In this document: positions 1 to 9,175 of the stretch, piece by piece
Position numbering within the stretch: the stretch's first letter is position 1
How the letters are laid out: each line of letters begins with the position of its first letter
Source of the DNA: Noviherbaspirillum aridicola
GTDB taxonomy: Bacteria > Pseudomonadota > Gammaproteobacteria > Burkholderiales > Burkholderiaceae_D
Length of the DNA: 64,000 nt
Assembly (NCBI RefSeq): GCF_019656455.1
Contig: NZ_BPMK01000005.1
Coordinates: forward strand, 37,774 to 101,773
Reading direction: 5' to 3'
The notes under the pieces: generated by a model
The model's database searches: none
Told to the model about the DNA's origin: nothing
The model's input: the letters and a program-made list of their open reading frames with translations, nothing else
Program-made: the position numbers and the translations under genes

Positions 1-2
1 AA

Positions 3-833
3 CGTCAGAACCTGATGTTCTCGGCGACCTTCTCGCCCGAGATCAAGAAGCTCGCCAACAGCTTCCTGAAGAACCCGGTCACCATCGAGGTCGCGCGCAG
101 CAATGCCACCGCCGACAACGTCACCCAGGTGCTGTACAAGGTCGATGAAGAGACCAAGGCAGACGCCGTCGCCCACATCATCCGCGAGCGCGGCCTCAAG
201 CAGGTGATCGTGTTCTCCAACACCAAGATCGGCGCCTCGCGCCTGTCGCGCCACCTGCAGAAGGAAGGCGTGAAGGCGTCCGCGATCCACGGCGACAAGA
301 CCCAGGGCGAGCGCATGGCCGCGCTGGAAGCCTTCAAGCAGGGGAGCGTCGAAGTGCTGGTGGCCACCGACGTCGCGGCCCGCGGCCTCGACATCGCAGA
401 ACTGCCCTGCGTGATCAACTACGACCTGCCCTACAACCCGGAAGACTATGTGCACCGCATTGGCCGCACCGGTCGCGCGGGGGCGTCGGGCGATGCGATC
501 TCGCTGTTCACCGACAAGGAAGCGCGCCAGCTGGCCGACATCGAAAAGCTGATCAAGCACACCATCGCCCGCCTGCAACTGGACGGCTTCGCGCCCCGCC
601 GCGCGAGCGAGCGCCGCAGCCGCCACGAAGGCGAAGAGGGCGGATCGGTGCAGCGCGAACGCAGCCCGAGCCGCAGCGGCAGTCCCCGCCGCGAAAAAGT
701 CGATCCCTGGTTCCTCAAGCCCTACGAGCCGGCTCCCTCCGAGCCGCGGGAAGAACCCGAAGCGCAGGCCGCGCAGACCCGCCCGCAAAAGGCCAAGGTC
801 GCCGCCCTGCTCGGTGGCGTACCGAAACGCTAG
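3..833 (+). CDS. rhlE: DEAD-box RNA helicase, RhlE type (3' part only)
   Basis: The reading frame is open from base 3, so the gene begins before the window; only the end of helicase domain 1 and all of domain 2 are visible. Motif III (SAT in 'LMFSATF') is at the very start, followed by motif IV-like 'VIVFSNTK', motif V 'VLVATDVAARGLDI' and motif VI 'HRIGRTGRAG'. The C-terminal ~90 residues are Arg/Glu/Pro rich and low complexity, as in RhlE proteins, where a basic tail contacts RNA. Known role of the family: ATP-dependent RNA unwinding in ribosome assembly and mRNA decay. The assignment to RhlE rather than another DEAD-box paralogue rests on the tail and on the spacing of motifs. It converges on gluQ with only 7 bases between the stop codons. 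Confidence 0.85.
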   Translation, partial: RQNLMFSATFSPEIKKLANSFLKNPVTIEVARSNATADNVTQVLYKVDEETKADAVAHIIRERGLKQVIVFSNTKIGASRLSRHLQKEGVKASAIHGDKTQGERMAALEAFKQGSVEVLVATDVAARGLDIAELPCVINYDLPYNPEDYVHRIGRTGRAGASGDAISLFTDKEARQLADIEKLIKHTIARLQLDGFAPRRASERRSRHEGEEGGSVQRERSPSRSGSPRREKVDPWFLKPYEPAPSEPREEPEAQAAQTRPQKAKVAALLGGVPKR

Positions 834-840
834 GCACGCA

Positions 841-1737
841 TCAGCGACGGCCGAAACGCGTGCCCCACGCGGCGCGCGCGGCCTCCCAGAACGCCGTGCT
901 GCTGCCGCGCGCCGACGCGGGCAGCGCAAGCCCGAGGAAAGCGGCCGCTTCCCACAATTCATCGACCGGCCGCGACAGGTCCAGCGGCGGCGCCTCGGTC
1001 TGCTTCGACAATTTCTCCCCGTTCTCGTTGGTCACCAGCGGCACATGCAGGTAGCGCGGCGTCGGATAGCCGAGGCAGCGCTGCAGCCAGATCTGCCGCG
1101 CGGTGGAGTCGAGCAGATCGGCTCCCCTCACCACATGCGTGACGCCCTGTTCGGCGTCATCCACGACCACCGCCAGCTGGTACGCCCAGAAACCATCCGC
1201 CCGGCGCAGCACGAAGTCGCCGACCTCCCGCGCCAGATCCTGCTCGCGCGGCCCCATCCAGCGGTCCTCGAAGCCGATGCGCGCGTCGTCGCCCTCCGGC
1301 ACGCGCAGGCGCCAGGCACGCGCGTGCTTGCCGGGCGCCAGTCCCTGCCGGCAGGTGCCGGGGTATACCGCCGCGCCATCGCTCGCCACGCCGATGCGCG
1401 AATCCGCGATTTCCTTCCGCGTGCAGCCGCAGGGGTAGGCCAACCCCGCCAGCCTTTCGAACGCCGCCTGGTACAGCGGCTTGCGCGCGCTCTGCCACAC
1501 CACCTCGCCGTCCCATTGCATGCCGAGCGCCGCCAGGCAATGCAGGATCGCCTCGGCTGCACCGGCGACGGTGCGCGCCTCGTCCACATCCTCTATACGC
1601 ACCAGCCATCGTCCATCGTGCACGCGCGCGTCGAGATAGCTTGCCAGCGCCGCCACCAGCGAACCCTTGTGCAGCGGGCCGGAGGGCGAGGGGGCGAAGC
1701 GTCCGATGTATGAGGGGGAAGGGGATGAAACCTGCAT
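841..1737 (-). CDS. gluQ: glutamyl-Q tRNA(Asp) synthetase
   Basis: A 298-residue paralogue of the glutamyl-tRNA synthetase catalytic core that charges glutamate onto queuosine-34 of tRNA(Asp). Visible class I signatures are the HIGH-like 'PSGPLHKGS' just after the N-terminus and the KMSKS-like 'KLSKQ' near residue 250. A Cys cluster ('CGC', then 'GTC' about 24 residues on) matches the zinc site of the family. There is no anticodon-binding domain, as expected for GluQ. The frame stays open 63 codons upstream, but the start at 1737 places the conserved '[11 protein letters not shown]' about ten residues from the N-terminus, which fits the family. It is divergent from the pirin gene. Confidence 0.93.
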   Translation of the reverse strand: MQVSSPSPSYIGRFAPSPSGPLHKGSLVAALASYLDARVHDGRWLVRIEDVDEARTVAGAAEAILHCLAALGMQWDGEVVWQSARKPLYQAAFERLAGLAYPCGCTRKEIADSRIGVASDGAAVYPGTCRQGLAPGKHARAWRLRVPEGDDARIGFEDRWMGPREQDLAREVGDFVLRRADGFWAYQLAVVVDDAEQGVTHVVRGADLLDSTARQIWLQRCLGYPTPRYLHVPLVTNENGEKLSKQTEAPPLDLSRPVDELWEAAAFLGLALPASARGSSTAFWEAARAAWGTRFGRR

Positions 1738-1817
1738 GTCTGTGACGGCCGGCAAGCGAAGTGCTGCAACCGGTCGATTCCGGGCGTGTCTGAGAAGTTG
1801 AAGATTTTCCGACAAGG

Positions 1818-2502
<685 letters not shown>

Positions 2503-2525
<23 letters not shown>

Positions 2526-2724
2526 CCGAACCCATCCACACTACCGGCTTGCAGGGCCCATGCCTTGCGATTTGCGCTGCGCGTGTTGGCGTCCGGTTGC
2601 GTCGCCTCAAGAGCAGGCGCACGTCTTCATTCTGCAGTTGCTGCCTGTTTTTTAAGCACTCCGTCTGCGCGTCGCAAAGCGCATGCAAGCGACTGAACGC
2701 ATCGCGCTCCACATAGCCTTGCAT
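2503..2724 (-). CDS. possible small protein of unknown function (73 aa)
   Basis: A weakly supported small ORF. The ATG at 2724 has a good Shine-Dalgarno-like AGAGGA about nine bases upstream on the minus strand, and the first ~35 residues have a normal-looking composition ('MQGYVERDAFSRLHALCDAQ'). The C-terminal half is Arg-rich and runs into the 3' end of the convergent pirin gene by 23 bases, which argues against it. No domain is recognised. It may be an unannotated small gene or chance. Confidence 0.25.
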
Positions 2725-2994
2725 AAATAAGTCCTCTGAGCATTCGCAACGGTTCCGGTTTGACACTTAGTTTGCGTCAAGAACCAGGGGAGGGTTCTTT
2801 TCGAGAATGAGTTTCCAGTCGTTACCTGCGCAGCACCGGGTTTTCCGCGTCGGGCTTTTATCGATCGGAGGCAGCGACGACATGGGCGACACGTAGCACC
2901 GGAGGAGGGGACCGCTTTCCAGATGGGCAAACAACAAACTGCTCCCCGGTTATCTGCCGACTTACACATGACACCATTTGAGGAAATCAAAACT
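2526..2994. other. intergenic region between pirin and lipoprotein genes
   Basis: About 470 bases with no convincing plus-strand gene. It holds a perfect 7-bp inverted repeat AAGAACC/GGTTCTT with a 7-base loop (2779-2799) followed by a short T run, and a TTGACA-like box at 2760-2765 without an obvious partner -10. The minus-strand small ORF listed separately lies in its left part. The ribosome binding site of the next gene (GAGGAA, 2980-2985) is at its right edge. Confidence 0.5.
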
Positions 2995-4467
2995 ATGTTC
3001 CGTGATCTCAACATCAAGCCGCTGGTCGCAGCGATGATTGCCGCAAGTCTGCTTTCGGCGTGTGGAGGCGGTGGGGGAGGCGGTGACAATCCGCCGGCCC
3101 AGCAACCCGGTACCGGCACCGGCACCGGCACCGGCACCGGCACCGGGAACGACGGAGGCGGCACTGGCGGCGGCGGTACCGGCGGACAGGACCCGGTCGT
3201 CGATGCTCAGCGCACCACCATGTACTGCTTCGAAGGCACCGGCTACCAGTGCACCGGCGAGACAGTCCTGCGTACCGACCACGGCGTGGTCATGACCAAC
3301 TCCGGCGTGCAGGTCGCCGCGCGCTCGACGAGCGACCTGAATGCCGCCAATCCAAGCGCCACCGCGGTCACCGGCATGGATTTGCTGGACACCGGCAAGG
3401 CTGACATCCGGGTCGGCAAGGGCTCCGACCGGCTGGCGAATGCCGTCACGATGTTGCTCAGCGATCTGGGTATTCGCTGGGGCGCCGATGACGGTGTGCA
3501 GCGTCCGCTTATCGTCGAGACCTTCGCCACGACAAGCGGGCGTTACGAGCTGACCAACAACGTGGCGAGGCGGGTCGCTCTGCCGCTGGGCAGCGACAGG
3601 CAGTTCTACGATCTCGTCACGCAGGCCAACTACGCCAACAACGTCTACTATCCGAAGAACGCAACCACCAACTGCACGGTGAGCGCCGAGACGCCGCTGC
3701 CCGCGGATTGCGAAACCCGCGGATTGTTCAAGGCCCGTGGCGCATGGCGCGACGACGCCGCAGATGCCCGTCCCGATACCTTCAGCGCCATGCGGCTGCA
3801 CAACGACGGCGATGTGCACGCGGGTGAAAACGCACCGGATCCGACGCCCAACGGCGTGCCGTTCCCCGGTTCCAAGGGATATCGCTCCATCGATGGCCGC
3901 AGCTACGACTACGCCAACCTGAGCAGCTGGGTCTCGCAGGACACCGTCAAGATGGTCGAGTGGAATCCCGGCGGGCGCGGCGAAGACGAGCACAATACCC
4001 AGCGTCGGGGCGTGGTGGCATTCGGCGATGTGACCGATCCGGCAGCAGTGCCGACCGTGGGCACGGCGACCTACACCGGGCGGTTGTACGGCTACTACGG
4101 CTCCAACGGTGGCACGACGGAACCGCAAGGTATCGAAGGCCGCGCCACCATCACCGTTGATTTTGCTACGGGAAGCGCAACCGTCAATTTCCTCGGGGTG
4201 GTCAGCTATGCCGGTAATGACGAAACGGCGCTCGAAATCAGCCCCGCCGTCAGTGGCGGCACGGCGGGTACCAAGTTTGCCAACTACCTGACCGGGCGCA
4301 TCGACACCGCCAGCTTCAACGGCGGCATCAGTGCGCGCTACTTTGGCCCGGTCGTATCCACGGGTGCCAGCGGTGCGGGTCCGGCCGAAATCGCAGGCAC
4401 GCTCCGCCTGGCTGCCAAGAGCGGCAACAACACCTTCATCGGCGGCTTTATCGCGCGCAAGGACTGA
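2995..4467 (+). CDS. surface lipoprotein with TbpB-like C-terminal barrel
   Basis: A 490-residue secreted lipoprotein. The frame is open from 2923, but the ATG at 2995 has GAGGAA nine bases upstream and gives a classical type II signal peptide ending in the lipobox 'LLSAC' (Cys23), followed by a seven-Gly tether and a Gly-Thr repeat linker encoded by tandem 6-bp units (about 3109-3147). The central ~250 residues are not recognised. The last ~130 residues ('TITVDFATGSATVNF', then 'ARYFGP', 'EIAGTLRL', 'FIGGFIA') resemble the beta-barrel handle domain of transferrin-binding protein B-like lipoproteins, which are often surface-exposed through Slam translocators. That similarity is judged by eye. 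No Slam or TonB receptor gene is next to it. A terminator follows. Confidence 0.8.
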   Translation: MFRDLNIKPLVAAMIAASLLSACGGGGGGGDNPPAQQPGTGTGTGTGTGTGNDGGGTGGGGTGGQDPVVDAQRTTMYCFEGTGYQCTGETVLRTDHGVVMTNSGVQVAARSTSDLNAANPSATAVTGMDLLDTGKADIRVGKGSDRLANAVTMLLSDLGIRWGADDGVQRPLIVETFATTSGRYELTNNVARRVALPLGSDRQFYDLVTQANYANNVYYPKNATTNCTVSAETPLPADCETRGLFKARGAWRDDAADARPDTFSAMRLHNDGDVHAGENAPDPTPNGVPFPGSKGYRSIDGRSYDYANLSSWVSQDTVKMVEWNPGGRGEDEHNTQRRGVVAFGDVTDPAAVPTVGTATYTGRLYGYYGSNGGTTEPQGIEGRATITVDFATGSATVNFLGVVSYAGNDETALEISPAVSGGTAGTKFANYLTGRIDTASFNGGISARYFGPVVSTGASGAGPAEIAGTLRLAAKSGNNTFIGGFIARKD

Positions 4468-4495
4468 GTAGCGACAGATCCAGCCTGAAGTAGAA

Positions 4496-4538
4496 GAGGC
4501 CGCCGCGGGTTTGCCGGTGCGGCGGCCTCCTGCATTTT
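4496..4538 (+). terminator. Rho-independent terminator
   Basis: Perfect 11-bp inverted repeat GAGGCCGCCGC (4496-4506) / GCGGCGGCCTC (4519-4529) with a 12-base loop, followed by CTGCATTTT. It lies 29 bases after the lipoprotein stop codon and is well placed to end that transcript. Confidence 0.75.
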
Positions 4539-4738
4539 GGGATACGTGAGCACTATGTTGTGCCTCGCTTGTCCCTGGTCTGCATGCAGAATGTCAATTC
4601 AATTCGGTTTGACGAGACATCCGAGGAAGATACGTGGCCCGACCATCACTTGGTAGTGTACAAGCAGCGCTAGCTTCAGTTCGGATCCATTACCGTTCCG
4701 ACACTGACGCTCTCGAAAGCAGCGCTGCTCCGGGGTTC

Positions 4739-5512
4739 CTATTGCGGACGTAATGGAAGGGGCAGCCGCGCGGGGCTTTGAGAGCGGACGATTCGTGTGT
4801 ACAGCCAGACATAGCTCACCGTGAACAGCAGGATGAAGCCGGCAAGGATTAGGCCGTCATTCTAGAAGGCTACCGCGGGAATGACCGCCAGCAGATTCAG
4901 CACCCAGAGATCGGGAGACGTCAGCGAAGTGCCTCGGGCGCGAAGAAACGTGTGAGGATCCGCCGCGCGCCAGCGCAGCAGGCGCTTGTTAGTCAACTGA
5001 TGCAGATGCATTGCGTCGGTCGGGCAGGCGACTGTCCGCGGACCAAGCGCCGGCAGTGAATGCTGAATATGGTGTTGAAAATATCTTTGGCATCGCTACG
5101 ATCGATCTCGTATTTCAGTTCAGCTTTGTCACACTGCCCTTTACCGCGTACGGTGGCGTCCAGGAAGATGGTATGCGACCAAGGCCGCAAGCATCGTGAC
5201 CAACAAGCGTATCGTCACAGAAACCTTCTTCGTCAAGTTCTCTAGGAGCCCAACCGCAAACACCAGGGACGCAGGCAACAGAAAGGCGAGCACTAATTCC
5301 GCGTGGCGCGAAGCAAAGGATTAAAGCAGCCTCGCAGTCAGTGCAAGCGCAGTAAAGTTGCCAACCCCACCGAAGCGTGGAACGGGAGCGGGATGCGCCT
5401 TATTTGCGACAAGTAACTTGTGGTCAGCGCTAAGATATGCATGCACATGACTAAATCGCACCACTACGAGGGTCATCAACAGCGAGCAGACGAGGGAAAC
5501 AGAGCGTATGTG
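4739..5512 (-). pseudogene. degraded initiating glycosyltransferase (WbpL/WecA-like, MraY superfamily)
   Basis: Translating the minus strand piecewise recovers fragments in family order. N-terminal: 'VVVRFSH', 'SADHKL', 'APVPRFGG' from a frame starting near 5476. Middle: 'FLLPASLVFAVGLLE' and 'NLTKKVS', after an in-frame TAA at 5321-5323. Then a frameshift into 'LDATV', a large gap where the catalytic NxxNxxDG region should be, 'IFSIHCRRLVRGQSP' (frame of 5190), another frameshift, and the C-terminal 'MHLHQLTNKRLLRW', 'SLTSPDLWVLNLLAVIPA', 'FILLFTVSYVWLY', broken by an amber codon at 4862-4864 where the family has Trp. Such enzymes transfer HexNAc-1-phosphate to undecaprenyl phosphate to start O-antigen units. 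With two nonsense codons, two frameshifts and loss of the active-site loop it cannot be functional. It sits divergently upstream of the polysaccharide operon. Confidence 0.8.
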
Positions 5513-5713
5513 ACAGAGCGCGTCGACTCGTTTTTGGTTTCACCGATGTGCCGAACCATCCGGCAATGCCTTAGAAGCATGGGTAAGCCCATAAAATAGC
5601 GGGCGCAATTGTAACGGAACACTGTTTTATCAAGAGCAGTTGTTACAGAATCTTTAGTACCCTGCACCGAACGCGTATAGTCTCGTTCCACTCTGCAGCC
5701 CGACGACCGAGGG

Positions 5714-5758
5714 TTGCGCTTGTACAATACAACCGCTAAAATCGTTCAATTTTGAACG
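5714..5758 (+). promoter_or_regulatory. promoter and palindromic operator of the polysaccharide operon
   Basis: A candidate sigma70 promoter has -35 TTGCGC (5714-5719), a 17-base spacer and -10 TAAAAT (5737-5742). Directly downstream, over the expected start of transcription, lies the palindrome CGTTCAA-TT-TTGAACG (5743-5758), with 7-bp perfect arms. The first gene of the operon, 70 bases further on, encodes a MarR-type regulator, so autorepression from this site is a reasonable inference. It has not been tested. Confidence 0.55.
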
Positions 5759-5827
5759 CGGCTACGTCCTCATCCCGCAATCACGCGGTTTCATTGGCGC
5801 TTGCTAATTTTTTTCTCCCGTCTTCAC

Positions 5828-6187
5828 ATGAGCCAGCAGGAAGATATCCGGTTTCGTCTGTTGCGGATGTTGCAGGACAACCCTAACCTGAGCCAGCGTG
5901 AGCTTGCGGAGGCGCTGGGAATTAGTCTAGGAAAGGCGAATTACTGCCTGCGATCACTTCTCGGGAAGGGGATGATCAAGATTCAGAATTTTAAGAACAG
6001 CAGGCAGAAGCTCGCATATGCCTACTTTCTCACGCCGGCCGGCATGGCCGAGAAAACCGCACTCGCCGCGCGTTTCCTCAGCCGGAAGATGGATGAGTAC
6101 GAACGGCTGAAGGCGGAAATAGAATCGCTCAAGACCGAGCTTAAGCAAACCACGCAAAACAACAGAAACCTTCCGAAAAATCTATGA
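5828..6187 (+). CDS. MarR-family EPS-associated transcriptional regulator
   Basis: A 119-residue protein with a winged helix-turn-helix over residues ~5-80 ('NLSQRELAEALGISLGKANYCLRSL' region) and a C-terminal Lys/Glu-rich coiled coil (residues ~85-115). It matches the small MarR-like regulators commonly found at the head of exopolysaccharide/LPS clusters in beta- and gammaproteobacteria. The ATG at 5828 is preferred over a TTG at 5801 because it starts just before the HTH; there is no clear Shine-Dalgarno sequence. It overlaps the next gene by 4 bases (ATGA), so it is the first gene of the polysaccharide operon and may bind the palindrome at 5743-5758. Confidence 0.85.
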   Translation: MSQQEDIRFRLLRMLQDNPNLSQRELAEALGISLGKANYCLRSLLGKGMIKIQNFKNSRQKLAYAYFLTPAGMAEKTALAARFLSRKMDEYERLKAEIESLKTELKQTTQNNRNLPKNL

Positions 6188-7479
6188 GCGTTCAGGACAA
6201 AAAAATTGCCGTCATCGGCCTGGGCTACGTCGGATTGCCTCTAGCCGTTGAATTCGGCAAGAAGCGACCCGTCCTGGGATTTGACATCAACCGGGCTAGG
6301 GTCGAGGAATTGCGCGCCGGACGGGACCACACGCTGGAGGTGGCGCAAGAGGATTTGCGGAAGGCTGAGATGCTGGCCTACTCATGCGACCCGGCGGATC
6401 TTCCAGAATGCGGAATCTTCATCGTGACCGTCCCTACGCCGATAGACAGAGCAAATCGTCCGGATCTCACGCCGCTTGTGAAGGCCAGCGAGACGGTCGG
6501 CCGGGCACTGAGCCGTGGCGCGATCGTCATTTACGAATCAACGGTCTATCCTGGGTGTACCGAGGAAGTCTGCGTGCCGGTGCTGGAGCGAGTGTCCGGC
6601 CTGAAGTTCAACGTCGATTTCTTCTGCGGGTACAGCCCGGAGCGCATCAATCCGGGAGACAAGGTCAATACGCTGACCAAGATCAGGAAGATCACCAGCG
6701 GCTCGACGCCCGAAGCGGCAAGGATCGTGGACGAACTGTACCAAGGCATCATTACGGCGGGAACGTACCCAGCGACCAGCCTGAAAGTTGCAGAGGCCGC
6801 AAAGGTGATTGAAAACACTCAGCGTGACCTCAACATCGCACTGGTCAACGAACTGTCGGTCATATTCGATCGTCTCGGCATAGACACCATCGAAGTGCTG
6901 GAGGCGGCGGGAAGCAAATGGAATTTCCTGCCGTTCCGCCCGGGAATGGTCGGAGGGCATTGCATCGGGGTCGATCCCTATTACCTTACTCACAAGGCCG
7001 AGGAGGTCGGGTATCACCCGCAGGTCATTCTCGCCGGTCGTCGCATCAACGACAACATGGCGCGCTACGCCGCGCGCAACGTGATCAAGCGGATGCTATG
7101 CAACGGCATCGACGCGGCGCGCAGCACGGTCGGCGTGCTCGGGATCACCTTCAAGGAAAACTGCCCCGACATCCGCAATACCAAGGTGATCGATCTGGTG
7201 CACGAGCTGCAGGCCTGGGGTGTCAAGGTGGTCATATCGGATCCTTGGGCCGACCCCGCCGAAGTCGAGCATGAATACGGTCTCACGCTCGGCGAGATCG
7301 ATGCGCAGCAACCCGTCGACGCGCTGGTCGTCGCCGTCGGCCACAACCAGTACCGCGCGCTCACGCCCGCCCAGCTCCGGCCGTTGTGCAAAGGTGAGAA
7401 GCCGGTCTTGGCTGACATCAAGAGCCTGTACAACCGGCACGATGCTGTGGCGGCAGGATTCACAGTCTTCCGTTTCTGA
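6184..7479 (+). CDS. UDP-HexNAc 6-dehydrogenase (WbpA/WbpO/TviB family)
   Basis: A 431-residue nucleotide-sugar dehydrogenase that oxidises C6 of a UDP-N-acetylhexosamine to the uronic acid using two NAD+. Seen: the N-terminal Rossmann motif 'VIGLGYVGLPLA', 'TVPTPID', the dimerisation region, and the catalytic Cys in 'GGHCIGVDPYYL' (around residue 260). The C-terminal UDP-binding domain has 'GITFKENCPDIRNTK'. The family's usual length is 420-440. The following three genes are the Gfo/Idh, acetyltransferase and aminotransferase needed to convert UDP-GlcNAcA to UDP-2,3-diacetamido-2,3-dideoxyglucuronate, so the substrate is most likely UDP-GlcNAc. The sequence type alone cannot separate GlcNAc from GalNAc specificity. 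Confidence 0.9.
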   Translation: MSVQDKKIAVIGLGYVGLPLAVEFGKKRPVLGFDINRARVEELRAGRDHTLEVAQEDLRKAEMLAYSCDPADLPECGIFIVTVPTPIDRANRPDLTPLVKASETVGRALSRGAIVIYESTVYPGCTEEVCVPVLERVSGLKFNVDFFCGYSPERINPGDKVNTLTKIRKITSGSTPEAARIVDELYQGIITAGTYPATSLKVAEAAKVIENTQRDLNIALVNELSVIFDRLGIDTIEVLEAAGSKWNFLPFRPGMVGGHCIGVDPYYLTHKAEEVGYHPQVILAGRRINDNMARYAARNVIKRMLCNGIDAARSTVGVLGITFKENCPDIRNTKVIDLVHELQAWGVKVVISDPWADPAEVEHEYGLTLGEIDAQQPVDALVVAVGHNQYRALTPAQLRPLCKGEKPVLADIKSLYNRHDAVAAGFTVFRF

Positions 7480-7498
7480 ACCGGTTCACGTCCTGAAA

Positions 7499-8557
7499 AT
7501 GCAAAATTACTCGTCCATAACGGATCGCAGGATCCGCCTCGCACTCGTCGGTTGCGGCCGCATCGCCGCCAATCATTTCGGCGCCATCGAAAAACACCGC
7601 GATCGCGTCGAACTCGTCGACGTCTGCGACACCAATCCCGCGGCCCTGGAGCAGGCCGTGGCGCGCACCGGCGCGAACGCCCACACCAACCTGAACGCAA
7701 TGCTCAAGTCGACGTCGGCGGATATGGTGATCCTTACTACGCCAAGCGGCCTGCATCCGCAACAGGCCATCGATGTCGCTCAAAGCGGCCGGCACGTGAT
7801 GACGGAAAAGCCGATGGCCACGCGGTGGCACGACGGGGTGCGCATGGTGAAAGCATGCGACGATGCTGGCGTGAGGCTGTTCGTCGTCAAGCAGAATCGA
7901 CGCAACGCTACGCTGCAGCTCGTCAAGCAAGCGGTCGAGCAGGGGCGCTTCGGCCGCATCTATTCAGTTGCAGTGAACGTCTTCTGGACGCGTCCGCAGG
8001 AGTACTACGACAGCGCCGCATGGCGGGGCACCTGGGAATTCGACGGCGGCGCCTTCATGAACCAGGCAAGCCACTACATCGACCTGCTCGACTGGCTTGT
8101 CGGCCCAGTGGAGAGTGTCATGACCTATACCGGAACGCTCGCACGCAACATCGAGGTTGAGGACACCGGAGTCGCTGCCATCCGTTGGCGCAGCGGCGCG
8201 ATGGGCACACTCAATGTCACGATGCTGACCTATCCGAAGAATCTGGAGGGCAGCATCACGATCCTTGGCGAGAAAGGCACGGTCCGCATCGGCGGAGTCG
8301 CGGTGAACGAGATCCAGACCTGGCAGTTCGCCGACGAGCGTCCCGAAGACGCGACGATCGCCCAGGCCAGCTATGAGACCGGCTCCGTCTATGGATTCGG
8401 CCATCCGCTGTATTACGACAACGTCATCAAGACCTTGCGCGGAGAGGCGGAGCCCGAGACCGACGGCCGCGAAGGACTCAAATCACTCGAGCTGCTCATC
8501 GCGATGTACCTCTCGTCGCGGGACGGCAAGAGGATCGCGCTGCCGCTGGAATACTGA
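7499..8557 (+). CDS. UDP-GlcNAc-uronate 3-dehydrogenase (WbpB/WlbA-like, Gfo/Idh/MocA)
   Basis: A 352-residue Gfo/Idh/MocA oxidoreductase. The NAD-binding motif 'ALVGCGRIAANH' is at the N-terminus, the conserved 'EKPMA' supplies the catalytic Lys, and 'NQASHYIDLLDWLVGPV' is the substrate-binding helix typical of WbpB/WlbA enzymes. These oxidise C3 of UDP-GlcNAcA before transamination. The frame is open far upstream into the preceding gene; the ATG at 7499 lies 20 bases after that gene's stop and starts just before the Rossmann fold. The following acetyltransferase and aminotransferase complete the pathway. Confidence 0.9.
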   Translation: MQNYSSITDRRIRLALVGCGRIAANHFGAIEKHRDRVELVDVCDTNPAALEQAVARTGANAHTNLNAMLKSTSADMVILTTPSGLHPQQAIDVAQSGRHVMTEKPMATRWHDGVRMVKACDDAGVRLFVVKQNRRNATLQLVKQAVEQGRFGRIYSVAVNVFWTRPQEYYDSAAWRGTWEFDGGAFMNQASHYIDLLDWLVGPVESVMTYTGTLARNIEVEDTGVAAIRWRSGAMGTLNVTMLTYPKNLEGSITILGEKGTVRIGGVAVNEIQTWQFADERPEDATIAQASYETGSVYGFGHPLYYDNVIKTLRGEAEPETDGREGLKSLELLIAMYLSSRDGKRIALPLEY

Positions 8558-8593
8558 TTCCGACGAAAGCCGCTAAAACCACGTGGAGCGTTA

Positions 8594-9175
8594 ATGAGCA
8601 TTACCATTCATCCTTCTGCCATCGTCGACGATGGTGCGCAGATCGGAGACGGCAGCCGGATATGGCACTTTGTGCATGTATGCGCCGGAGCGAGGATCGG
8701 CCGCGGCTGCTCGCTCGGCCAGAACGTCTTCGTCGGAAACCGTGTCGTGATTGGCGACAACGTGAAGATTCAAAACAACGTGTCGGTGTACGACAACGTG
8801 AAGCTGGAAGACGACGTGTTCTGCGGCCCCAGCATGGTTTTCACGAACGTCTACAATCCGCGCTCCGCGGTCAGCCGCAAGGATGAGTACCGCGACACGC
8901 TGGTCAAGCGCGGTGCAACACTTGGCGCCAACTCCACGATCGTATGCGGTACCACCATCGGGGAGTATGCATTCGTTGCTGCGGGCGCCGTCGTCAACCG
9001 CGACGTTAAGCCGTATGCGCTGATGGCCGGGGTGCCGGCCAGGCAGATCGGGTGGATGAGCCAGTTCGGTGAACGCCTGGACCTGCCGCTCGAAGGCAAT
9101 GGCAAGACCATATGCCAGCATACGGGCAAGACCTACCAACTTGAAGACGGCCATTGCACATGTCTGAACCCATGA
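8594..9175 (+). CDS. UDP-2-acetamido-3-amino-uronate N-acetyltransferase (WbpD/WlbB-like)
   Basis: A 193-residue left-handed beta-helix acyltransferase. Hexapeptide repeats run through residues ~1-140 ('[22 protein letters not shown]' region onward), with the conserved '[14 protein letters not shown]' loop of the WbpD family. The C-terminal extension has '[16 protein letters not shown]', a short Cys-containing tail seen in this subfamily. Its role is to acetylate the 3-amino group made by the neighbouring PLP enzyme. It overlaps the next gene by 16 bases. Confidence 0.9.
   Translation: MSITIHPSAIVDDGAQIGDGSRIWHFVHVCAGARIGRGCSLGQNVFVGNRVVIGDNVKIQNNVSVYDNVKLEDDVFCGPSMVFTNVYNPRSAVSRKDEYRDTLVKRGATLGANSTIVCGTTIGEYAFVAAGAVVNRDVKPYALMAGVPARQIGWMSQFGERLDLPLEGNGKTICQHTGKTYQLEDGHCTCLNP

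Noticed and set aside
5476..5727. 83-codon minus-strand ORF upstream of the MarR gene
   Set aside because: Covers the promoter region and has no family; the neighbouring frame holds the N-terminal relic of the GT pseudogene instead.
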